From positions 1,984,001-2,048,000 of the forward strand of contig OZ242357.1 of NCBI GenBank assembly GCA_965208815.1: DNA of 64,000 bases, in the 5' to 3' direction. This document shows positions 52,737 to 61,231 of the stretch, one piece after another. Numbering within the stretch: position 1 is the first letter of the stretch; every line of letters starts with the position of its first letter. The DNA comes from Bin55 sp009840545. GTDB lineage: Bacteria > Pseudomonadota > Gammaproteobacteria > Pseudomonadales > Azotimanducaceae. The position numbers and the translations under genes are program-made. The notes below the pieces were generated by a model. It had not been told where the DNA came from, ran no database searches, and saw nothing but the letters and a program-made list of their open reading frames with translations.

Positions 52737-52743
52737 GTTATGA
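52737..52743. repeat. Right target-site duplication
   Basis: GTTATGA directly abuts the right inverted repeat and matches 51030-51036. Seven bases is longer than the 4-5 bp I recall for the IS1380 family, but both copies are unambiguous. Confidence 0.85.
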
Positions 52744-53044
52744 GTGGACCACCAACTCCGCACCCGACGTCCGCTACGATCATTTCGGGACCGATCCGAA
52801 GGAGTTTCGCGATTCCTTCTTCATGCCTTTGCTGAGACGACCGGAGATTTTCTCCCGGGCGTCTCGGAGAGAAATGAAATGTTGCACCCCAACCAAACTC
52901 GTAAAAGGACGTTACCGCATCGTAGAATCGGCTGACGAGCCTTGGTTGTTCTGTAACTCGAAGAGCGTCGTCGGAATCTAGTTTCTCAATGTTTCCAAGA
53001 CCGTGAAAGTCCTGCAAAGCATGCTGTAGTTCATCTCGGTTCAT

Positions 53045-53504
53045 GCGGGTCCTGAGGAATGAAGACGGTGTCAATACTGAAGGTGAGAAGGCAGTATGCT
53101 ACATTGATTTTGCCAAGGTGTTCAAATCTCAACGCCGCACCTCATATTTCACCTCAACGATTCTGTTGTGCGTCGAGCAACACTTCATACGAGGCTGTTT
53201 GTACACCTAGTCGCCTTCCTCAGTTATTTTCGTCCATCGAAGATCACTATCGTCGAATGGAGAGCCGTTCATTGTGACATCCCGAATGTCATTTCCAAGA
53301 CCTCGCAAACAACGCCGCAACTCCACTCTATCTCGAACAGTTGCCTTTATGTGGAGTTCGTTAGCTATCTGCTCACAGCATTGTTCATCTGAGAGTTTCG
53401 ATTCGGTCAAGTGCAATCCGACATCCGTTCTGATGAAGAACTCAAGCTTGGCTGTTTTTGAGGTCAGGTGATGTGCGGAAGACCAAGCTTCAACAGTGGC
53501 TGGA
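53045..53504. other. Spacer upstream of the methyltransferase gene
   Basis: This 460-bp stretch separates the minus-strand helicase (ending at 53505) from the methyltransferase start. It must contain the promoter of the interrupted gene; only weak boxes (for example TTGAAC-18-TAGCAT on the minus strand) are visible. A protein-like minus-strand frame lies at its centre and is listed separately. Confidence 0.3.
53207..53416 (-). CDS. Possible small protein or gene remnant
   Basis: A minus-strand frame ending at 53207 reads like real protein: acidic, with HLTESKLSDEQCCEQIANEL and ending DDSDLRWTKITEEGD. The listed start is a TTG with no ribosome site. The same frame stays open further upstream to about 53540, through LTSKTAKLEFFIRTDVGL and into the end of the helicase gene in another frame, without an ATG or GTG. 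It could be a remnant of a lost gene, or a C-terminal extension reached by a frameshift. I recognise no family. Confidence 0.28.
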   Translation of the reverse strand: MHLTESKLSDEQCCEQIANELHIKATVRDRVELRRCLRGLGNDIRDVTMNGSPFDDSDLRWTKITEEGD

Positions 53505-55793
53505 CTATGTCGATGTCCAAAATCTTCGCAGTTCGGTATCTAAGTCATTGGAACGAACAACCCTGGGGAGCCAGTGATGCGGAAAATACGATTGAAATTC
53601 TCGATGCGTAAATCGAGGATCAATGAGTAATACTACTCCCCTATCCTTCAGGTGGCGCACAACTCTCCCAGCCGCTTGAACGACTCGTGTCAGTCCGGGT
53701 TGGCGGTAAGCTAGTTCGTATCCTAGATCTGAAGATTCTCGGATCATCTCCCGTTCCAAACTAGATGGAGGCGTTGCCGGACCCACAACGATGACACCAG
53801 CCAACGCATCGCTGTCGAAGTCAACTGATTCGGTAAACACTCCACCCATTGTCACAAAAGCGGCACGTCGAGATCCTGTGGAGATCCAAGAAATGAAGTC
53901 CGCTCTATCCTCATTGGACATATCGAACTCCTGATGCTTGATGGAAGGATCGTCACCCATACTCTGATACACCATGCCCAAGTATTCGAAAGATGGAAAC
54001 GCGACCAACCAATTTGACTCGTGGGACTGTCTTGCCGTTCGGACCACATCCACAAGTGACTGAACGGAATTTGGCCGGTCTTTCCAGTACGTAGATATGT
54101 CAGGGACCAACATAACCCCATAGCGTGTGTTGTCTGGCTCCACCAGAGAACGCTGAAAGGATCCTTCCAATCCATGACTTTCTGCAAACACTTCGGGAGG
54201 TGAGAGCGTTCCCGAGAATCGAATACTACTCCGAAATTCCTTGACCACAGATCGAATCCAGGTGCCGGGAGACAGACATTTGAGTCTTAGAGTGATGAAC
54301 TCGTTATCGCTGCTAATAATCCAACAGTAGTCTTCGTCCGACAACCTGTCTTTTGCATTCAAGATCCTAGTCATGGTGCTGAGACACTCGAAAAGTGCAC
54401 TATCTGTAGTGTCAAGATCAATGTCCAACAGTTCTTCCTGGAGATCACTTGCTGTGCTCCACAGTTCGTCAGGTATGTCTGGCACAACAGCCTCTGTACT
54501 GTCACCAAAGCAGTTGTAAGCGATAGCATTCAACATGTTTATCAAACGACGAACCAAATTCTCGATAGCCATGTTCGCTCTGGATTCGACGACTCCAATT
54601 AGGCTCACTTCACGAAGACTTACGGAGAGCATGTCCACTACCCTCTCTCCAAGCCGATGGGCCTCATCAACGAGCAGCGAAACCCTACGAAAGTGCCTAG
54701 ATTGCAACCGATTCAGTGCGATTAGTGGATCGAATACATAGCTGTAGTCTCCAACGACCACGTCTGCCCATTCAGCAACGTCCATGGCGAGTTCATACGG
54801 GCACACCTTATGTGCACGAGCAACAAGCTCCGTGTCAGCCTGATCAATTGTTTTGCGTGCAAGCAGGTCTTGGCGTGCTCGAGCAATCCGATCGTAATGT
54901 CCTTTCGCAAATTCGCAGTGATCAGGCGCGCATGTAGCGCCGGGAGTAAAACAAATTCGCTCCTTGGCAATCAATGCAACCGTGGTGAGGTTTTCGTTCT
55001 GTTCCTGGAGTGCTTGCATCGTATCGATAGCTGTTCGCTTTCCTGTCGTCCGAGCCGTTGCAAATATCACTCGATCGATCAGATCTTCGCCCATAGCTTT
55101 GACACATGGATACAACGTGGCAACCGTCTTGCCCGTTCCTGTTGGAGCCTCGAGCATCATGTTTTCCTTGTCGCGCACTGACTTGTATGCCCGACGAGCA
55201 ACTCGGAGTTGATTTTCACTAACACTATCGAATGGAAACTCCTGATCCATTGCGACTCGATTACGCGCATCTGCCCGGTTGAGCACACCAGACAGAAACT
55301 CCAAGTAGGTATCGCATGTCGACTCAAAAAACTCCCAAAGGTCGTCGGCCGAGAGAACTTCAGAAATCGAATGATTTCTTTGAGAGTCAGGGTCTACATA
55401 TGTCAATCGAATCTCGCACTTGTCAAGATTCTTGCTTTTGCCAAAAATCGCACCATAGAGTCTTGCTTGTGCCTGATGTACCGAGCCGTGACGATTGAAG
55501 ACTCGATCTGGTGGAAGTCGCGACGTCTTAATCTCTTCGACCATTGGAATGGGGTTCAACATGACCCCATCGATGCGTCCGGAGACTTTGAGCAATACCC
55601 CGTGCGCGGAATACTCAGTGCGACAGTTCATTTCCACTTCGTAGTTGGGGTTGGTCGAAATTACATCGGCCTGGTACGACTTTTGTGTTAGCAATCCCTC
55701 TATAGGGTCGACACGTCTGTCAAGAGTGTGGTCTATGTCACCGTTGCGATGAACGAACTCAGCAAGGTCGGTGACAGAAATGGACGAGTTCAA
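53505..55793 (-). CDS. DinG/XPD-like Fe-S helicase with N-terminal nuclease domain
   Basis: The 762-residue protein starts with a PD-(D/E)xK-like nuclease region (SGRIDGVMLNPIPMVEEIKT) and continues as an XPD-family superfamily 2 helicase: Walker A LEAPTGTGKTVATL, a four-Cys Fe-S cluster domain (CFTPGATCAPDHCEF and later VCPYE), Walker B LLVDEAHRLGER and the C-terminal motif AAGRVVR. It is a 5'-3' DNA helicase for repair. The TTG start at 55793 overlaps the stop of the FAN1-like gene (TTGA), which I prefer to a start at 55856 lying 67 bases inside that gene. The pairing with FAN1 suggests interstrand-crosslink or structure-specific repair. Confidence 0.85.
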   Translation of the reverse strand: MNSSISVTDLAEFVHRNGDIDHTLDRRVDPIEGLLTQKSYQADVISTNPNYEVEMNCRTEYSAHGVLLKVSGRIDGVMLNPIPMVEEIKTSRLPPDRVFNRHGSVHQAQARLYGAIFGKSKNLDKCEIRLTYVDPDSQRNHSISEVLSADDLWEFFESTCDTYLEFLSGVLNRADARNRVAMDQEFPFDSVSENQLRVARRAYKSVRDKENMMLEAPTGTGKTVATLYPCVKAMGEDLIDRVIFATARTTGKRTAIDTMQALQEQNENLTTVALIAKERICFTPGATCAPDHCEFAKGHYDRIARARQDLLARKTIDQADTELVARAHKVCPYELAMDVAEWADVVVGDYSYVFDPLIALNRLQSRHFRRVSLLVDEAHRLGERVVDMLSVSLREVSLIGVVESRANMAIENLVRRLINMLNAIAYNCFGDSTEAVVPDIPDELWSTASDLQEELLDIDLDTTDSALFECLSTMTRILNAKDRLSDEDYCWIISSDNEFITLRLKCLSPGTWIRSVVKEFRSSIRFSGTLSPPEVFAESHGLEGSFQRSLVEPDNTRYGVMLVPDISTYWKDRPNSVQSLVDVVRTARQSHESNWLVAFPSFEYLGMVYQSMGDDPSIKHQEFDMSNEDRADFISWISTGSRRAAFVTMGGVFTESVDFDSDALAGVIVVGPATPPSSLEREMIRESSDLGYELAYRQPGLTRVVQAAGRVVRHLKDRGVVLLIDPRFTHREFQSYFPHHWLPRVVRSNDLDTELRRFWTST

Positions 55794-57418
55794 TTGGGCG
55801 TAACAAATCGTATTACACGAGCCGGAACATCGATTGATGCCAATTCCTCTAGCCAAATCCTTTGATTGCGCTGGATTTGGTCGCCCGGTGCTTTGACTTC
55901 AATGAATTCAATCTTTCCGTTCTCATCGATCACGGTGAGATCGGGAAAGCCAGATCTAAATTGCCTCAAGTCCGACTTAACGGAATTGATTAGTCGGATT
56001 AGGGATGACTCGCCAAGCGCATTGACGATGCGTTCCAATCTGTCGTCGGGAAAGAGATCCCAACTAACGAGTCGATTTGCCTTGCCGCGTTTTGACTCTG
56101 CCGTTTCTAGGACGCGAGTGACTAAAGGTACCTGCGAGTTCACAGGATCTTTGCAATGTCGTTGCCGCACGTCAATAAATTCTGACCAAAAGAGATCGCG
56201 CGGTGCGGTTTGAAAGGGGTTGGTAAATGCGCCGGGCACGGACGCAAACACCCAGTCCCAATAAACCAAGCCAAACAGAGTGAGGGGAAGAGCATTTTCG
56301 AGGTGCCAGCCGACAGTGCCGTCCTCACACAAGTGCTGCAGTACATGTTGCTCGATGGGAATCGCGGGACTCTCCCGAATGTCCACTGTGTCAACTACGA
56401 ACTTGTCTGCGCGTCTCCTCCGTGAAGGGAAGTGCTTCCCGAACTGTTCCTCTTCGCGCGACCACGGATTCTCAAGAATTCTGTCTTGCAGCACTTCCGC
56501 TGCTTGCCGTCTCCCCGATCGGTACAGTACTCGTACCATACGTTCACGAGCTGGATGGCTATTTGATCGCCTATATGCCTTGATTGCCAATCGGCGACAC
56601 TCTGCGCGCTCCAAAATACGACCCAAACTATTGAGAATTCGGCTTCGATATCGGTCGATAGTTCGATTTTTCTGATCTCCGCTCAATGCTTCAATGTAGA
56701 CATCGGCTTGGTCAACAGTGTGACTCTCTTCGTTTTCATGCATCGCGTCACTCAATGAAGCCCACTCCAAATAGGTATTGAGTTCGCCGCGACTCGCGAA
56801 TTGCCGGTCTCTCCTATTCAAAGAGTATGACTCGTACTCCACGATGCCGAGGTCGCGAACAACAAACGAGCTAAAGTCCGATACACGATCGCCAAAGAAC
56901 AGTAATCGGAACAGATCGAGAATCTCCGGTTGACTCAAACAGAACCACGGAAATTTGCTCTGCAATTTGGCACGAATACTGCTCTCGGTATTTGAGTCCA
57001 CGATCGATTCGATGAGGCGCGACTTCGGAGAGACGCCGGGTACACTCGGAAAAAATGATCTAAGCTGCGGAATCGTCACTCGAGCGAGTAATTCGTCCGC
57101 AGGCAAACAAGGGTTCGTATTGATCAATTCGCGCGACTCCAACTCCGATAGTGCTGCATCCCGATCGTCAATTTCTCCATAGTTCATTTGATTTACAAAG
57201 AAGACTGGTCCTTTGCGACCAACTATCCGAGCAAGTAGTCTTAATCCATCTGGTGATATGTCCAGTATAACCTTTGCGCAATCCAATTCTGACTTGTCTA
57301 ACAAATCGTCGTATTGCTCAAGAACGAAGTGAACCAATACACTCAGGTTTTGTGCGTAGTAGTCCGGCGGTGGAGCCCTATCCTGAACTAACGTAACTTG
57401 CTGCTTTGTTCCACTCAT
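55790..57418 (-). CDS. FAN1-like VRR-NUC nuclease
   Basis: The 542-residue protein is the size of bacterial FAN1. The C-terminal VRR-NUC domain has the PD-(D/E)xK core in FRSGFPDLTVIDE and KIEFIEVKAPGDQIQRNQRI. Upstream lies a helical TPR-like and SAP-like region (LARVTIPQLRSFFP, and RRLAIKAYRRSNSHPARERM), as in FAN1. Known members cut 5' flap and crosslinked DNA. It is first in a coupled pair with the Fe-S helicase, an arrangement found in other Proteobacteria. The specific biological role here is inferred from the family. Confidence 0.85.
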   Translation of the reverse strand: MSGTKQQVTLVQDRAPPPDYYAQNLSVLVHFVLEQYDDLLDKSELDCAKVILDISPDGLRLLARIVGRKGPVFFVNQMNYGEIDDRDAALSELESRELINTNPCLPADELLARVTIPQLRSFFPSVPGVSPKSRLIESIVDSNTESSIRAKLQSKFPWFCLSQPEILDLFRLLFFGDRVSDFSSFVVRDLGIVEYESYSLNRRDRQFASRGELNTYLEWASLSDAMHENEESHTVDQADVYIEALSGDQKNRTIDRYRSRILNSLGRILERAECRRLAIKAYRRSNSHPARERMVRVLYRSGRRQAAEVLQDRILENPWSREEEQFGKHFPSRRRRADKFVVDTVDIRESPAIPIEQHVLQHLCEDGTVGWHLENALPLTLFGLVYWDWVFASVPGAFTNPFQTAPRDLFWSEFIDVRQRHCKDPVNSQVPLVTRVLETAESKRGKANRLVSWDLFPDDRLERIVNALGESSLIRLINSVKSDLRQFRSGFPDLTVIDENGKIEFIEVKAPGDQIQRNQRIWLEELASIDVPARVIRFVTPN

Positions 57419-57552
57419 GACGCAAATGAGTCGTTGCTCGAGATTTCGGAGCTAGGCAAGTGCTCAAGGGTTGTGGCACAACCCGTCAATTGATCAGATA
57501 GCTAACAGGTAGAGACAACAGACACGTGTCGCAGCATGTCCCTTTCAAGTGT

Positions 57553-59031
57553 TTAGTCGTTAGTGTCAGATTCTTGTGGTTGATTTAGAACCCAGCCCGT
57601 GATCCGGTCGAATATTTCTAGTTTGTCCTGATCTGCTGCCGAATCCGTGAGACCGGATCGATATGACTGTGCAACACTCTTGGCGTCGTCTGTCTTATCC
57701 GAAGCCATAAGTGCTCCAATGTAGTCAGCCGCAACCTTAGGATCTCTACTGTCTAACTCGAATGCACGCTTTCCATATTCCACACTTGCAGATCTATGAT
57801 CTGGGTTGTCAGACCTTGAGAGGTTTCGAGCCGCCCCACCGAAAGACCGAGCGGTCGGAGTGCTATCCGAATGCTCCAATACTGACTGGTAGTAACTGAA
57901 AATACTGTCCCAGTCCTCAATGCTCTGAAGGTAAATCAACCGCAATCTACTACTCAATGTTTCCCCAACCAAATTGCTATTGGGATCTCTATTTTGTTCG
58001 TATTCGGCGGCATGCTTTAAAGGATCAAGCTCAAGACTTTCTATGTAAGACACATAGCTTTGGTCTCCTTTCTGGGCGGCGTCAAGTGCTGCATACCATG
58101 TTGCACTTAGAACGAATTGGCTCATCGCGGCATCGGAACTAACAGCCAAGAAATCGTTGTAGTTTCCAAGCACGTACTCTACTAGTTCATCCCCGCGCGG
58201 CGTCTTGTCTTTGTAGTAGAGGACTAAATGTGCATCGATTGGGTTTACTAATTCGACGTATGTCTTGGTCGTGAAGTAATCAGCGGCAATTTGCTTGAAC
58301 TTGGCGGCTCTCTCGAAGTAAGCCTGCATCGCTGTCATATCGTCCCTGTTCACGTCACTCAATGAAAACTCAACAATTGCATCCATAAGGAATTGTTGTA
58401 CAAATTCGCTGGAACGTTCGCCTTCCTCAAAGCGACTCTGCATTTCGTCGAAATTCCCAGATTTCTCGCCGAGCATACGTCCAACTAGCGTCACAAATTG
58501 TGGACCCGACATTGCGCTGTTTGCTCTGCTGATTTCAGTGCCGTCGTGTTCGAGAATCAGGTAGGTCGGGTAGACGCGTATGTCGTATCGTGCGGCTAAC
58601 TCGGGTCCATTTTCATCTTCGTTCTCGGCATCAAACTTGAAATTGATAAACCTCGCATTGAAGTACTCACCAACCTCGGGCTGGGGGAAAACCGTCTCTT
58701 GCATGACGATGCACGGTCCACACCAAGTTGTATAGACATCTACAAACACCTTTTTCTGTTCTTGCTCTGCTTGTACCAGTGCAGCTTCGAAAGTGCCTTT
58801 GAAGAACTTCATTCCTTCGGTTTCAGATTCAGCCTCCACAGCGACTGGATCTGCACTTTCTTCTACTTCTGAACTAATGTCCTTTGAACATCCGGCCAAC
58901 AGAAGGGTACAAAGCAAGACTGCTGAGCCCAGCGTGACCCCTCTGATCTTTCTAAGCACGTTTAGTGCACACCCAAACACTTCACATTGACTCGACAGAG
59001 CCGTGTTCTTGTGAGTATTAATTGCTTTCAT
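57553..59031 (-). CDS. Thioredoxin-fold lipoprotein
   Basis: The 492-residue protein has a signal with lipobox LLLAGC (Cys48), then a thioredoxin domain with the redox motif TTWCGPCIVMQ and the cis-Pro region RYDIRVYPTYLIL. The C-terminal 300 residues are helical, TPR-like (FELDSRDPKVAADYIGALMA). It is probably a periplasmic, membrane-tethered thiol-disulfide protein. The start ATG at 59031 is preferred because AGGTGG precedes it; the frame extends 30 codons further upstream without a ribosome site. No close operon partner; the fusion oxidoreductase begins 106 bp upstream on the same strand. Confidence 0.8.
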   Translation of the reverse strand: MKAINTHKNTALSSQCEVFGCALNVLRKIRGVTLGSAVLLCTLLLAGCSKDISSEVEESADPVAVEAESETEGMKFFKGTFEAALVQAEQEQKKVFVDVYTTWCGPCIVMQETVFPQPEVGEYFNARFINFKFDAENEDENGPELAARYDIRVYPTYLILEHDGTEISRANSAMSGPQFVTLVGRMLGEKSGNFDEMQSRFEEGERSSEFVQQFLMDAIVEFSLSDVNRDDMTAMQAYFERAAKFKQIAADYFTTKTYVELVNPIDAHLVLYYKDKTPRGDELVEYVLGNYNDFLAVSSDAAMSQFVLSATWYAALDAAQKGDQSYVSYIESLELDPLKHAAEYEQNRDPNSNLVGETLSSRLRLIYLQSIEDWDSIFSYYQSVLEHSDSTPTARSFGGAARNLSRSDNPDHRSASVEYGKRAFELDSRDPKVAADYIGALMASDKTDDAKSVAQSYRSGLTDSAADQDKLEIFDRITGWVLNQPQESDTND

Positions 59032-59136
59032 TGGTTCCACCTTTTCTTTCACGCCTGTTTCGATGAGACGCTCTGTTGATACCTCTAACCTTAATTTGAC
59101 TCGAATGGATTCATACATCAAAATTCAGTCTCAACG

Positions 59137-61146
59137 TCAACTCGTTGAGTTATTACTCTCGGGGTCATCTAACCACTTCAATTCTTCCGAACTAAGATCC
59201 AGCTCTAAAGCCGTCAGGCAGCTGTGCGTTTCCGAGAGCTGCCGCGGTCCTATCAAGGGAAAACACGGAAATGCTTGAGCCAAGACAAAGGCTAGGGCAA
59301 TATTAATTGGCTCGACACCTTTCTCTTTAGCTAAGGAATACGCTCGAGTCCTTCTTTCGAAGTTGTCCTCTGAAAACCAACATCTCTGAATTTCTGAATC
59401 AGAAGGATGTAGACCATACTGGGTTTTCGATGATGTACTGCTCTTGCGTATTTCATCAACCCTATCCGTGAAGAACCCGCGTGCTTGTGAGGACCATGGA
59501 AATAACGCTAGCTTGTTTTTCTTGAGAAATTCCCGATATTGATCGGTGTTAGCCGATATGCATCCAGGCCACACAGGTTCATTCATTCGCGCCAAACTAA
59601 ACTGATTGGACACGGCGGAGAAACCAGTTCTGTGGTGACGCTCCGCCCAGTCATTCGCCTCTTTGACGCGTTCCAGCGACCAGTTAGATCCGCCAAAAAC
59701 CGAAAGTCTTCCCAACTCGCGTTGGTCACTCAATACGTCGATCCACTCACCGACCGGTACTTCTGGATTGTCCCTATGCAAGAAGTAAATATCAACATGG
59801 TCTGTTCGAAGAGACTCCAGGGTCTGAATCAACTGTGATTCGACGAATTCCGGGCGATTGTGCGGAGTATGTGCGCCTTTGCCAATGACCACGGCTTCGT
59901 CCCGTATGCCCCGAGACTCAAGCCATAAACCTAGAAACTGTTCAAGACGATTTCCACCGTAGATGTACGCCGTGTCGAACGTATTGCCGCCAGATTCGTA
60001 GAAATCGTCGAACATGACCATAGCGTGCAGTTCATTAGGCTGGTTGTCGCATCCAAAAACCAACCTAGAGATGTTCTTGGTTATTCCTGGAAGCTTCCCA
60101 TAACGCATGGTGTCAGATTTGCGAGCAGTAGAACTGCCATGAATTGGTACGGGACGATTAGCTAAAGACTCCGCTTCGAATTTGACTCCAACGGTTTTTC
60201 TCCATTCATCCAGGACTCGTGCGTTTCCCATTGAGTCGTCCCAAGTCATGGCAGGAGATTCGACCGCACTTTCCTTCAAGCAACGATCTACTTCATCGAC
60301 TTCACTCACATAGATTTCTCTTGCGTCTCCTCTAATGACCTCTTTCTGGCCTTGCTTGGTCAGTTCAAACTCCCACTCCTGAGGTGAGCGCCAAGGCCAA
60401 GGAACTTGAATGCTTCCCTGGGTACCAAAGACTCTCACTGTATTGTCGAGTTGCTGGCCAACTCCCGTTGCCACTCGTGCCGTGATTCCGTTTTTGAAGT
60501 ACAGCATCCCTGCTGCATACAAATCGACGCCTTCATCGGAAAGTACTCCAGTCCCTTCGACCGTGTGGGGTTCTTCTCCTGCAATCAAACGTGAAATCGA
60601 AACCGGATAGCAACCCACATCCATAATCCCCCCTCCTGCCAAGTCATTCGCGAATAGTCTTGACTTGGGGTCATACGGTGCGTGAAATCCAAACGTCGCA
60701 TGAATGTGTCGGACTGATCCGATTGCACCGTTCCGAAGGAGTTCCACAACCTTTGTTATTTGTGGATGTAGCCGATACATAAACGCTTCCATCAGAAAAC
60801 AGTTGTTCGACTTAGCTGCGTGAACCATCGCCATGACTTCCGCATGGCTGATACCCATGGGCTTTTCGCAAAGCACGGCTTTTCCAGCGTTCAAACACTT
60901 GATCGTCCATTCCGCGTGTTGGGGATGTGGGGTGGCGATGTAGACGGCATCCACATCAGAAGCTGAAACTAACTCATCGTACGAGGAATACGCCGTAACG
61001 CCGTTGTAGTTGCTAGCAAATACATCCGCACTTTCTTGTGTCCGGCTTCCCACCGCAACCAACTGTCCCGTGTCAGACTGCTGAATTGCAACAGCCAACT
61101 TGTGGGCGATTCGTCCGGTTGCAACTATTCCCCAACGTGTAGTCAT
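59137..61146 (-). CDS. Gfo/Idh/MocA dehydrogenase-aldo/keto reductase fusion
   Basis: One 669-residue frame contains two oxidoreductases. Residues 1-325 are a Gfo/Idh/MocA enzyme: Rossmann GIVATGRIAHKLA and the signature CEKPMG with the catalytic-type Lys. Residues 345-660 are an aldo/keto reductase: FDTAYIYGGNRLEQ with Asp-Tyr, VVIGKG with Lys and LHRDNP with His form the usual tetrad, and FPLIGPRQ near the end binds NADPH. Together they may act in sequence on a sugar or cyclitol. Such fusions occur in several bacterial phyla; the substrate is not apparent. No tight neighbour. Confidence 0.88.
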   Translation of the reverse strand: MTTRWGIVATGRIAHKLAVAIQQSDTGQLVAVGSRTQESADVFASNYNGVTAYSSYDELVSASDVDAVYIATPHPQHAEWTIKCLNAGKAVLCEKPMGISHAEVMAMVHAAKSNNCFLMEAFMYRLHPQITKVVELLRNGAIGSVRHIHATFGFHAPYDPKSRLFANDLAGGGIMDVGCYPVSISRLIAGEEPHTVEGTGVLSDEGVDLYAAGMLYFKNGITARVATGVGQQLDNTVRVFGTQGSIQVPWPWRSPQEWEFELTKQGQKEVIRGDAREIYVSEVDEVDRCLKESAVESPAMTWDDSMGNARVLDEWRKTVGVKFEAESLANRPVPIHGSSTARKSDTMRYGKLPGITKNISRLVFGCDNQPNELHAMVMFDDFYESGGNTFDTAYIYGGNRLEQFLGLWLESRGIRDEAVVIGKGAHTPHNRPEFVESQLIQTLESLRTDHVDIYFLHRDNPEVPVGEWIDVLSDQRELGRLSVFGGSNWSLERVKEANDWAERHHRTGFSAVSNQFSLARMNEPVWPGCISANTDQYREFLKKNKLALFPWSSQARGFFTDRVDEIRKSSTSSKTQYGLHPSDSEIQRCWFSEDNFERRTRAYSLAKEKGVEPINIALAFVLAQAFPCFPLIGPRQLSETHSCLTALELDLSSEELKWLDDPESNNSTS

Positions 61147-61231
61147 GATCCGTTCATTTCTGTATTGCCAAGTGGTTGGATGTCGGTGCTAGATGTGTGA
61201 TTGACTTGGCACCGATCAATGTAATCGTCCG

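Larger units (their letters stand above)
50342..53044 (-). pseudogene. Sterol C-24 methyltransferase gene, interrupted by IS
   Basis: The two parts (52744-53044 and 50342-51036) belong to one ERG6/SMT-type gene. The N-terminal part has YEFGWGATFHFS (residues 48-59), a sterol-methyltransferase signature, and SAM motif I DVGCGVGGP (92-100). The C-terminal part has YADFMDVPL, EAICHAPD and PWYMALEG and the family's conserved end. Deleting the IS plus one 7-bp target copy (1707 bp) rejoins the frame through PLITIGRSTGAKIVGIN and gives 331 residues with no other lesion. The start is ATG 53044 with AGGA six bases upstream. As assembled the gene is broken in the SAM-binding domain, so it should be inactive unless the element leaves precisely. 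Confidence 0.93.

Noticed and set aside
55794..55856. Upstream extension of the Fe-S helicase
   Set aside because: It lies inside the FAN1-like gene; the TTG overlapping that gene's stop is more consistent with coupling seen elsewhere in the window.
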